64,000 nucleotides of DNA, taken from NCBI RefSeq assembly GCF_020178975.1, contig NZ_JAHXBU010000089.1, positions 62,001 to 126,000 on the forward strand, read 5' to 3'. This DNA is from Cesiribacter sp. SM1. GTDB taxonomy: Bacteria; Bacteroidota; Bacteroidia; Cytophagales; Cyclobacteriaceae. The position numbers and the translations under genes are program-made. The stretch's first letter is position 1. Each line of letters opens with the position of its first letter. The notes under the pieces were generated by a model that did not search any database, was not told the DNA's origin, and saw nothing but the letters and a program-made list of their open reading frames with translations. Shown here one piece after another: positions 35,980 to 43,633 of this stretch.

Positions 35980-36441
35980 TCATTCCAGCCAATCAAATAA
36001 AAATCGATCTTCATGTTCAATTTCAAACCTCTTCAGGAGCTCACAATATTCTTCTCTGAAAGATCTCTTTTTATGATGCTGCTCCTGATTGAGGATGTAC
36101 TGATACACCTGATCAATTTGGGAATGCGCATAAGAAAACGCGCCGTAGCCTTCCTGCCAGTAAAACTTTCCTTTTACCAGCTTTTGGCTGTTGATGAAGT
36201 TTGATGAATTGTTCTTGATTTCCCTCACCAGATCAGAAATTGCCATTGAAGGGCGCAGGCCAAGGAATACATGAACATGATCCTGCATACCATTCACTAT
36301 TATCGGCTTCTGACCTTTCTGTTTGATGATGCCGGCTATGTACCTGTGCAGATCTTCTTTCCACTCTTTTCTGATAAGGCTTTCCCGACCTTTAACAGCA
36401 AAAACAACCTGAATATAAATTTGTGAATAGGTTCCTGCCAT
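35980..36441 (-). CDS. REP-associated tyrosine transposase (RAYT, IS200/IS605 Y1 type)
   Basis: About 153 residues from MAGTYSQIYIQVVFAVKGR (a start at 36453 is possible). Y1 transposase of the HUH class: metal-binding HVH in DHVHVFLGL and the candidate nucleophile Tyr in QVYQYILNQEQHHK. It cuts and rejoins single-stranded DNA at hairpins. The gene is flanked within 10-15 nt by matching REP-like hairpin pairs, so it is most likely a domesticated RAYT rather than a full insertion sequence; no TnpB gene is present. Confidence 0.85.
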   Translation of the reverse strand: MAGTYSQIYIQVVFAVKGRESLIRKEWKEDLHRYIAGIIKQKGQKPIIVNGMQDHVHVFLGLRPSMAISDLVREIKNNSSNFINSQKLVKGKFYWQEGYGAFSYAHSQIDQVYQYILNQEQHHKKRSFREEYCELLKRFEIEHEDRFLFDWLE

Positions 36442-36454
36442 AGTTCTATGCATG

Positions 36455-36519
36455 TCACCCCTTCGGGGTTCTTACAAATTAACCTTTATGGCTATAGTTC
36501 TACCATCCCTTCGGGATTT
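36455..36519. repeat. REP-like hairpin pair, right of the transposase
   Basis: ACCCC-TTC-GGGGT (36457-36469) and ATCCC-TTC-GGGAT (36505-36517), the inverted counterpart of the left pair with the same order and spacing. The rest of the gap up to 36760 shows nothing further. Confidence 0.75.
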
Positions 36520-36760
36520 AAAACATGTCAATTCTGTATTTTTTGAGACACCTCTGGTAATGTTTTAACTGCTTCAGATTGAAGAGGTTTAGAGTCATCT
36601 TCAGCCTTAATCCTACACCATCACTCATCTCATCAGGAAGAACCGAAAATGAATATACCTAAAGTGAATACCGTACAGGATTATATTTATCATAATCTCC
36701 GGTATTTTGTATAATCCAGAATGGTAATTTTACAGATTACACTATTGTATAAGTTCCGGA

Positions 36761-37870
36761 TCACTTCTTCAGATAGGCCACCATCAGGCGGGCGGTACGC
36801 TCTGAGGCGGCTTCTTCTCCCATGGATTCTTTTAGCTTTTCGTAGCCCTGTAGCTGTCGGGAGCGGTCCTCTCCTCCAGGCATTACTTTCTTTAGCTCCT
36901 GCTGCAGGCTGTCTTCAGAAAAGTCATCCTGGATCAGCTCGCGTACCAGTCCCTCGCCTGCTACCAGGTTCACCAAGCTGATGTAGGGCACACTCACAAT
37001 TCTTTTGGCGATCTGGTAGGTAAGCCAGCTGGTTTTATAGCAAACTACCTGCGGTACCTCAAAAAGGGCTGTTTCCAGGGTGGCAGTACCCGAGGCTACT
37101 ACTGCTGCCGTTGCATGGCTAAGCAGCTCATAGGTCTGGTCGTAGACAACACGCACCTGCGGAAAATTTTCTGCTGCTGCATACATTACCCCCGGTAGGG
37201 AGCTAAGCCCTGCCACCACAAAGGTATAATCCGGAAAATCTTTACTAACCGGCAGCATTACCTGCAGCAGGCTTAGCACCTCCTGCTTGCGGCTGCCAGG
37301 CAGCAGCGCAATTATGGGTTTATCAGGTAACTGGTTTTGCTGGTAAAATTGTGGGTTGGGCGTAAAAGTCCTGACAGCGTCCAGGAGCGGGTTTCCTACA
37401 AAGTCTACTTCCATGCCCCAGCGGGAATAAAACTCCTGCTCAAAGGGCATGATCACGAACATACGGTCTACATACTTTTTTATCTTGAGGGCACGCTTCT
37501 GGTTCCAGGCCCAGACTTTGGGAGAGATGTAGTAAAACACCTTAAAACCCTGCTGCTTGGCCCATTTGGCCATTCTAAGGTTAAAGCCTGCGTAGTCGAT
37601 CATGATGATGACATCAGGCCTGAATTTAAGGATTTCCTCTTTGCATTTGCGGAACAGCCCCATAATAGCAGGCAGGTTGCCTACTACTTCGGCAAAGCCC
37701 ATAAAAGCCATTTGTTCGTAATTTACCAGCACCTGCATGCCGGCATCAGCCATATAATTCCCTCCAAAACCACGACAATTGGCAGCAGGATCCTCCTTCC
37801 GGAGCTCCTTCACCAGGTTTCCTCCGTGCAAATCTCCGGAGCGCTCTCCGGCAATCAGGAAATACTTCAT
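36761..37870 (-). CDS. lpxB: Lipid-A-disaccharide synthase
   Basis: About 369 residues from MKYFLIAGERSGDLHGGNL; a start at 37888 would add six residues before the conserved AGExSGD motif. GT19 family glycosyltransferase with DYAGFNLRMAKWAK, YYISPKVWAWN, FVGNPLLD and LLPGSRKQEV. Joins UDP-diacylglucosamine and lipid X to form the lipid A disaccharide at the inner membrane. Confidence 0.96.
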   Translation of the reverse strand: MKYFLIAGERSGDLHGGNLVKELRKEDPAANCRGFGGNYMADAGMQVLVNYEQMAFMGFAEVVGNLPAIMGLFRKCKEEILKFRPDVIIMIDYAGFNLRMAKWAKQQGFKVFYYISPKVWAWNQKRALKIKKYVDRMFVIMPFEQEFYSRWGMEVDFVGNPLLDAVRTFTPNPQFYQQNQLPDKPIIALLPGSRKQEVLSLLQVMLPVSKDFPDYTFVVAGLSSLPGVMYAAAENFPQVRVVYDQTYELLSHATAAVVASGTATLETALFEVPQVVCYKTSWLTYQIAKRIVSVPYISLVNLVAGEGLVRELIQDDFSEDSLQQELKKVMPGGEDRSRQLQGYEKLKESMGEEAASERTARLMVAYLKK

Positions 37871-37878
37871 ATCAGACT

Positions 37879-37901
37879 CAATGTACAATCAACAATGTAC
37901 A
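37879..37901. repeat. Tandem word repeat before lpxB
   Basis: CAATGTACA occurs twice (37879-37887 and 37893-37901) starting 9 nt upstream of the lpxB ATG. A related segment TACATTGATGTACAA lies near 38005. Resembles the stuttered words before hisA and fur. Confidence 0.5.
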
Positions 37902-38138
37902 GAATGATGGGCTAATGTGCTAATAATAATCAAATGGATCGATGCGGCGGTGCACTGCTGCAACGCATGTGCAAATAAGGTAGAAGTACAGATTATATAC
38001 TGCTACATTGATGTACAACCGTAATACAGCGTTGTATAGCGTAAAAAAGCGGTGCTACTGCAGGAATAGCTAAGCTTCCAGAGTACCATCCATACACCTG
38101 GTACGCTATACTTCAGGTATTACCTGTGTTGGGAAGGC

Positions 38139-38564
38139 CTATTCTTCTTCGCCAAAGTACTCTACATAGTTGCGGGGCGTTTCGTAGAGGCGCAGGCTGT
38201 ATAATCTGCCATAAGGCGTCAGGTCCGTAACGGGCTTGTCAAGTATTTTCCAGATCTCTATGATGAGGTTTTCGCAGCTGGCCATTTTGCCTTTCATGAA
38301 GTCCACATCTTCGTTCAGGTTCTTATGGTCGAGCTTATCGATTACGCGCTCCCGGATGAGGGTACTTAGCTTTTTAAGATCTACGACAAAGCCGGTTTCA
38401 GGGTCGGGTTTGCCTTTTACAGTGACAATCAGCTCAAAATTATGGCCGTGCCAGTTGGCATTCGCGCAGGGGCCGAATACTTCTGTATTCTTTTCTGCAC
38501 TCCAGGCAGGATTGTATAGCTTATGGGCTGCGTTAAAATGCTCTTTCCGGCTAATGTGTACCAT
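38139..38564 (-). CDS. queD: 6-carboxy-tetrahydropterin synthase / 6-pyruvoyl-tetrahydropterin synthase family
   Basis: 141 residues. Zinc-binding His residues in KEHFNAAHKL and NWHGHNFEL; FGPCANANWHGHN carries the catalytic Cys; C-terminal LYETPRNYVEY holds the pterin-anchoring Glu. QueD acts in queuosine synthesis; PTPS homologues make tetrahydrobiopterin, which would serve PhhA encoded 12 kb away. The sequence does not settle which. A -7 element is 30 nt upstream. Confidence 0.88.
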   Translation of the reverse strand: MVHISRKEHFNAAHKLYNPAWSAEKNTEVFGPCANANWHGHNFELIVTVKGKPDPETGFVVDLKKLSTLIRERVIDKLDHKNLNEDVDFMKGKMASCENLIIEIWKILDKPVTDLTPYGRLYSLRLYETPRNYVEYFGEEE

Positions 38565-38593
38565 GCTTACTACACTAATTCTAAATAAAGGTG

Positions 38594-38601
38594 CAAATAT
38601 A
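38594..38601 (-). promoter_or_regulatory. -7 promoter element (TATATTTG) for queD
   Basis: Perfect TAnnTTTG on the minus strand, 29 nt before the ATG. No TTG at the usual -33 distance. Confidence 0.5.
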
Positions 38602-38698
38602 CGCCAACTGTAATTCCTGTAAAAGACCTGCTTTTTTAATCCATACCCATCAACAAGGTGCCAGCGGCGCCTGCAGCAGCAGCGTTAATGAGTATGGC

Positions 38699-39250
38699 TT
38701 AGAGCTTATAACCTATTTTTAACATAAGCCCTGAGTTAATATCACCATTGCTGTAGGGCTGTGTAAAAAGCTTTAGCCCCAGCAGAAATCTGTTCTTTAT
38801 GGTGTAAGTGTTTTCCAGAATAATATTGTAACCAAATGAAGTTCTTGTTTCTACTAAAAAATCCTGTAACACCACATTGCCCCTGTTATCTCGGTAGATT
38901 CCCTGGTTAATCCCATCGGTTATCTTATAATATGTAAACCCTGCTCCTATTCTAAAATCATTCCTCCTGGTATTCCTGAAAGGGGAAAGGTAAAGGTTAA
39001 GATTGCCCTGGGTGAAAACAGCCAGGTCAAATTCTTCACGGCTGCTTTTACCATAATTTAATGAAAAAGCAGTAGCGAAGTACGGATTCAGCCTGTAATT
39101 CAGCTCATTTTCAAAAGTAGTTGTAATAATATCCCCTGAGCCTAACAGAGACTTCCCCACCCCAAACCTGATATCAAACTTATGCTGATCTTGCTGGGCT
39201 AACACCTGCGTACTAAAGAGCAGGAGTACAAAAGGTATAAATATTTTCAT
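38699..39250 (-). CDS. Small outer-membrane beta-barrel protein, function unknown
   Basis: About 183 residues. Start at MKIFIPFVLLLFSTQVLAQ gives a clean signal peptide with cleavage after LAQ. The rest is alternating strands with many Tyr/Phe/Asn (YRLNPYFATAFSLNYG, FRIGAGFTYYKIT) and ends LMLKIGYKL, in keeping with an 8-stranded barrel. No family assigned. Divergent from hldD. Confidence 0.65.
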   Translation of the reverse strand: MKIFIPFVLLLFSTQVLAQQDQHKFDIRFGVGKSLLGSGDIITTTFENELNYRLNPYFATAFSLNYGKSSREEFDLAVFTQGNLNLYLSPFRNTRRNDFRIGAGFTYYKITDGINQGIYRDNRGNVVLQDFLVETRTSFGYNIILENTYTIKNRFLLGLKLFTQPYSNGDINSGLMLKIGYKL

Positions 39251-39404
39251 GAACCTGTTTATTGATGGAAAGCCCTGTAACAATAGGGTAAATACATACG
39301 GCCGCTAATGGTTCAGGAAAAGCAGGCACTTTGGGATTATTTATGTAATTTTAGGGCGACCTGATCAAGCCAGGCTGATTAAAAAACGCTAAGCAATCTA
39401 CCCT

Positions 39405-40355
39405 ATGATAGTAATAACCGGTGCCGCTGGTTTTATTGGCAGCCGCTTAATCTATAAACTGAACAGCGAAGGCTACAACTACCTTGTGGCTGTGGATAGG
39501 TTCGATAACCCGCAAAAGAACCGGCACCTGGATGGTGCCCGCCTGTTGGAACGGGTAGACCGCAGTGATCTTTTCAGCTGGCTGGACACACACGAGCAGG
39601 AGGTTGAGTTTATTTTTCACCTGGGTGCCCGCACCGATACTACAGAATTCAACTATGAGCTGCTTTGGGAGCTGAATACCAATTACAGCAAAAAGCTGTG
39701 GGAGAAGTGTGTACAGTACCAGATTCCGCTGGTCTATGCCTCTTCTGCAGCAACCTATGGTGCCGGCGAGCTGGGCTATAAAGATGATGAATCGATCATC
39801 CCGCAGCTAAAACCCCTGAACCCCTACGGTGAATCAAAAAATGAATTTGACCAGTGGGTGCTGGAGCAGCAGGAGCATCCGTTTTTCTGGGCCGGCCTTA
39901 AGTTCTTCAATGTATATGGCTGGGGCGAACACCACAAAGGCCGCATGGCCTCTGTTATCTGGCATGCCTACCACCAGATAAAAGAAACCGGCAAAATGCG
40001 TCTCTTCCGCTCCCACAATCCGGATTTCAAAGATGGAGAGCAGATGCGTGATTTTGTATTTGTAGAGGACGTTGCAGAGGTGTGCCTGTGGCTCATGCAC
40101 CACCGCAAGAATAGTGGCATCTATAACCTGGGCAGCGGCAAAGCCCGCACGTTTAAAGACCTGGTAACAGCTGTTTTCAACAATATGGATTTAGCTGCTG
40201 ATATAGAATTCATTGACACACCTGCCGATATCCGCGATAAATACCAGTATTTTACCGAAGCTGATATGAGCAAGCTAAGAAGTATTGGCTACGAAAAAAC
40301 TTTCACCGAGCTGGAAGATGGGGTAGCCCAATATGTAAAGCGGCTTCTTAAATAG
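39405..40355 (+). CDS. hldD: ADP-L-glycero-D-manno-heptose 6-epimerase
   Basis: 316 residues. Extended SDR fold: NAD-binding GAAGFIGS at the N-terminus, LGARTDTTE, catalytic SSAATYG and YGESK (Tyr/Lys pair), KFFNVYGWGE. The GARTDTTE motif is specific to HldD among epimerases. Final step of ADP-heptose supply for the lipopolysaccharide inner core, in keeping with lpxB nearby. Confidence 0.93.
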   Translation: MIVITGAAGFIGSRLIYKLNSEGYNYLVAVDRFDNPQKNRHLDGARLLERVDRSDLFSWLDTHEQEVEFIFHLGARTDTTEFNYELLWELNTNYSKKLWEKCVQYQIPLVYASSAATYGAGELGYKDDESIIPQLKPLNPYGESKNEFDQWVLEQQEHPFFWAGLKFFNVYGWGEHHKGRMASVIWHAYHQIKETGKMRLFRSHNPDFKDGEQMRDFVFVEDVAEVCLWLMHHRKNSGIYNLGSGKARTFKDLVTAVFNNMDLAADIEFIDTPADIRDKYQYFTEADMSKLRSIGYEKTFTELEDGVAQYVKRLLK

Positions 40356-40505
40356 CTTAAAAGGCCTAAAGCCCAGCATAGATTTTATAATGCTTAGCTG
40401 TGCCTGTTGCCAGTAGCACACATGCGGATTTAGCACCCTTCACTGGTTTAGTGCCGGATCTTTTCTCTGAAGAGCATAGCAACAGGCAGGTAATCGCTGC
40501 TCCTG

Positions 40506-43358
40506 TTATTGCACAACAATTCTTTTAAGCAGGCGCTTGCCGGCAGATGATAGCTCCAGCAGGTACATGCCCGGGCGGTCGGGCATTTGCAGTTCTGCCA
40601 TTTGAGTACCTGCAGCATATGCCAGTGAATTTATCTGCCTGCCGCTTGCATCCATAACCCTGATCTGTAAAGGCCTGTAGTGCTGCTCCGCAAATGAAAT
40701 GGTGAGTGCCCCCCGGGTAGGGTTCGGGTACAGTCTTAAGCCGTAAAAGCCGGCATCTGCGGTGCCTGCCACTATGCGGGAGGCTAATATGGTTTCTTCG
40801 TAACGCTTTTTAGCGGTTCTGGCAGCCTGCAGCACTTCACTAACAGCACTACCGCCATGCAGGGCAAAAGCTATAATGGCAGAATCACCTGCTGCTATGG
40901 TGTATGGGCCTGATGCTACAGAATGGCTTACATCAGTACCTACATCCAGCCCTGCCCTGGCGCGGCCAATGCCGCTGGAGATTGTCCTGAACTTTTCTTC
41001 ATCTGTAAAGCCATCGTACACACCCAGCGGGTTATCGGCAATGGAAGCATCATTATCTACTGCCCAGTAATTAGGCTCTCCGCTCAACACCTGTATGGCG
41101 CCTACCCTTCCATTTTCCAGATCAGCGGAATATACATAGCCGGTGTTGGTGAGCGAATCCCAATCGGCTTTATCCTTGAAACTATCTGTGTTTATGTCCC
41201 AGTCGGCATAAAGGCCCAGGTAGTAATCTTCAAGATCAGCCTGCCCCTTATTCCTGACAATATATTCTACAATAACTGATTTTTCGTCTGGCGAATCCCG
41301 CCATACAAAAGCACTGAATTCAACTTCCAGATCCAGGTCTGAAAGCGTATCTCCCGAACCGTTAAAGCTGCCAAGCACCTCAACATCTGCCAAAGCACCA
41401 GGAGCCTGCTTTTTTATTTTGGATGTTTGCCTGAAGTCTTCGTCTATAAAACTGTTAACGGAACGAACATTGCTTAAAACATTGGCATTACTGGTGGCCA
41501 TTATAATGCCCATTTCATAGAGCATGTTTACTCCATCATACATAAAGCCCTGACCAAACTCCCTGCTTGCATCTACATACCCCACCCTACCGTCTGAGGC
41601 AAGTGTGGTAGCCAGCAGATTTTCATGAACATCAATAAAGGTAGGGTTAATCAGTACTGTAAAATACTGATGGTCTTTATAACCGTCGGCTGTATAATCC
41701 AGCCTGAAGTGAGCCTTTGTGTTTGAGGGTAGTTCTTCGCTGATGTTTATGATGAAAGGGCTGTTTTCTGTAGAAATCTCTTCCAGCATTTCAACATCAC
41801 CCAGAGCCTGGGCTGGTTCTTCTACCGTTATTAAATTATTCAGTGAAACAAGCTTTACCTGCAGGCCTTTTGCAGGCCATAAAAGGTTCTGGAAATTTCC
41901 GGAAAGGCTTGCCTGTCTGGCGGTTTCATCCCAATTTTCATCTGGATCAGCCAGTGTAAACCCCCACCCCATTACAGAAGGGCTGTTGGCAGTAAGAGCA
42001 GTGGCAATATTCAGGCGGCCTCTCCCCATTTTATCCCGATGCTTATCTGATAAAGTTGTATTGAAACTGGTATCGGCAGATATACGCAGGAGGGCCCCCA
42101 GCTGTACGCCTGTAAAATCGGGATATTTTGCTTTTAGCAAGGCGGCTGCACCGGCTACCAGGGGAGCTGCAAAAGAAGTACCGGAGGTAGCCTCGTAGCC
42201 GCCTCCAATCTTGGTAGTAAACACACCATCACCGGGTGCTGTAAGATCAAGCTGTTGCCCGTAGTTGGAAAAAGATGCTTTTGTGTCTTTTCCGGTAGAA
42301 GCCCCTACGGAAAGCACATGCTCATAACTGGCCGGATACATGGGTATTTCGCTGTTGTTATTACCAGAGGCAGCAACAACCAAAACACCATACTCCAGCG
42401 CAGCCAGCTTGTACAGGTCCTGCTCTATCTGGCTGTAAGAAGTGCTGCCGTATGAGGCATTGATGATGTCTGCACCATGGGTAGCAGCATAAAACACCCC
42501 CTGCAGCAGGTTTAGCAGGTAACCTGTACCATTGTACCGCTTATCATTATCGGCTGTGTGCTTGAGTACCATGAGCCTGGCATTAAAGGCTACCCCTGCC
42601 ACACCTACACCGTTATTGGTTACTGCAGAGGCACAACCTGCAACTTTGGTGCCATGTGAGGCATTGGAGAGGTTTGTAGAGGGGTTGTTGTCGCCAATGA
42701 GCGTCAGGTAATCAGCACCTGCAAAATCCCAGCCCTGGTAGTTATCAATAAAACCGTCGTTATCATTATCAATACCATCCAGCGGGTCGTTCTCATTCAG
42801 GTAGATATTTTCTGCAAGGTCGGGGTGCTCCAGGTCTACACCGGAATCAAGGATAGCAATCACGAGCTTTTCACTGCCGGTACTCAATGCCCAGGCTTCC
42901 GGCGCTTTAATCATATCCAGGTAGTACTGCCTGCTCATGAGCGGATCGTTGGCCGTTTGGAAAGGGGTTGCAGCATACACAGGTTCTGCCAGTTCCACAA
43001 CACCAGATTTATAGAGCTGCTCAATGGCATAGGCTACTGGCAGTTGCTGATCGAAGCTTAGCTGGTGATAAAGCCTAAGGTCGACACCCGATTGACCTGC
43101 CCTGCGTACACCACTTTTAGTTGTTTGCCCGGTAAAGGTACTAAAAGCAAAGGTGTTGCTAACAGCCAAGCCAGGGGCCATACGGCTCCACTCATTTGCC
43201 CTCATGCCCTTTCCGTGGGCATTCAGATAGACAAAAGAAGGTTTGAGCTTGATGAGGAGTTGTCCCGGCACAATGGGTGATTCTTCCGGAGTGGTGGAAG
43301 CAAAGGCTGAGGTGGAGCATGAAAAAATAAAAAGCAGAAGGGGTAAAAGTTTTTTCAT
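40506..43358 (-). CDS. Secreted subtilisin-like serine protease with T9SS sorting domain (paralogue 1)
   Basis: About 950 residues from MKKLLPLLLFIFSCSTSAFA (signal peptide). Inhibitor-like propeptide (PGQLLIKLKPSFVYLN ... LAEPVYA), then an S8 domain with the triad Asp171 (AILDSGVDLEHPD), His235 (SHGTKVAG) and Ser395 (SGTSFAAPLVAG), plus Asn333 of the oxyanion hole. A DGIDNDNDGFIDN insertion next to the catalytic Asp looks calcium binding. An uncharacterised region of about 400 residues follows, with WAVDNDASIADNPLGVYDG and SHSVASGPYTI. It ends with a type A T9SS sorting domain (LRLYPNPTRG ... KRIVVQ). Exported through the gliding-type secretion system. First of three tandem copies. Confidence 0.92.
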   Translation of the reverse strand: MKKLLPLLLFIFSCSTSAFASTTPEESPIVPGQLLIKLKPSFVYLNAHGKGMRANEWSRMAPGLAVSNTFAFSTFTGQTTKSGVRRAGQSGVDLRLYHQLSFDQQLPVAYAIEQLYKSGVVELAEPVYAATPFQTANDPLMSRQYYLDMIKAPEAWALSTGSEKLVIAILDSGVDLEHPDLAENIYLNENDPLDGIDNDNDGFIDNYQGWDFAGADYLTLIGDNNPSTNLSNASHGTKVAGCASAVTNNGVGVAGVAFNARLMVLKHTADNDKRYNGTGYLLNLLQGVFYAATHGADIINASYGSTSYSQIEQDLYKLAALEYGVLVVAASGNNNSEIPMYPASYEHVLSVGASTGKDTKASFSNYGQQLDLTAPGDGVFTTKIGGGYEATSGTSFAAPLVAGAAALLKAKYPDFTGVQLGALLRISADTSFNTTLSDKHRDKMGRGRLNIATALTANSPSVMGWGFTLADPDENWDETARQASLSGNFQNLLWPAKGLQVKLVSLNNLITVEEPAQALGDVEMLEEISTENSPFIINISEELPSNTKAHFRLDYTADGYKDHQYFTVLINPTFIDVHENLLATTLASDGRVGYVDASREFGQGFMYDGVNMLYEMGIIMATSNANVLSNVRSVNSFIDEDFRQTSKIKKQAPGALADVEVLGSFNGSGDTLSDLDLEVEFSAFVWRDSPDEKSVIVEYIVRNKGQADLEDYYLGLYADWDINTDSFKDKADWDSLTNTGYVYSADLENGRVGAIQVLSGEPNYWAVDNDASIADNPLGVYDGFTDEEKFRTISSGIGRARAGLDVGTDVSHSVASGPYTIAAGDSAIIAFALHGGSAVSEVLQAARTAKKRYEETILASRIVAGTADAGFYGLRLYPNPTRGALTISFAEQHYRPLQIRVMDASGRQINSLAYAAGTQMAELQMPDRPGMYLLELSSAGKRLLKRIVVQ

Positions 43359-43568
43359 ATCTGTCCCGAAGGTAACCTGGCAAAAAACACAGCTGGTCAC
43401 TCACCTTGCCAGCAGCAGATAAGCTACTGCTTTAGAACCCTTTAGCACAAGCGACATGTATAAAGGGTTGGAAGTATGGGCGATGGCTCCTGCACCTAAT
43501 ATACAATATTTTTGTATTTATCTGTATTTTATTGATAACACTATGCCTGCTAATATTCATGGGAGGCA

Positions 43569-43608
43569 CAAAAACAAAGAGCTCCGCTGTTTGGCAGAGC
43601 TCTTTGTT
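43569..43608 (-). terminator. Intrinsic terminator of protease paralogue 2
   Basis: Perfect 12-bp stem AACAAAGAGCTC / GAGCTCTTTGTT (43573-43584, 43597-43608), 12-nt loop; on the minus strand followed by TTTTGTG. Confidence 0.8.
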
Positions 43609-43633
43609 AATATGAATAAGGTAAGCGGTAAAC

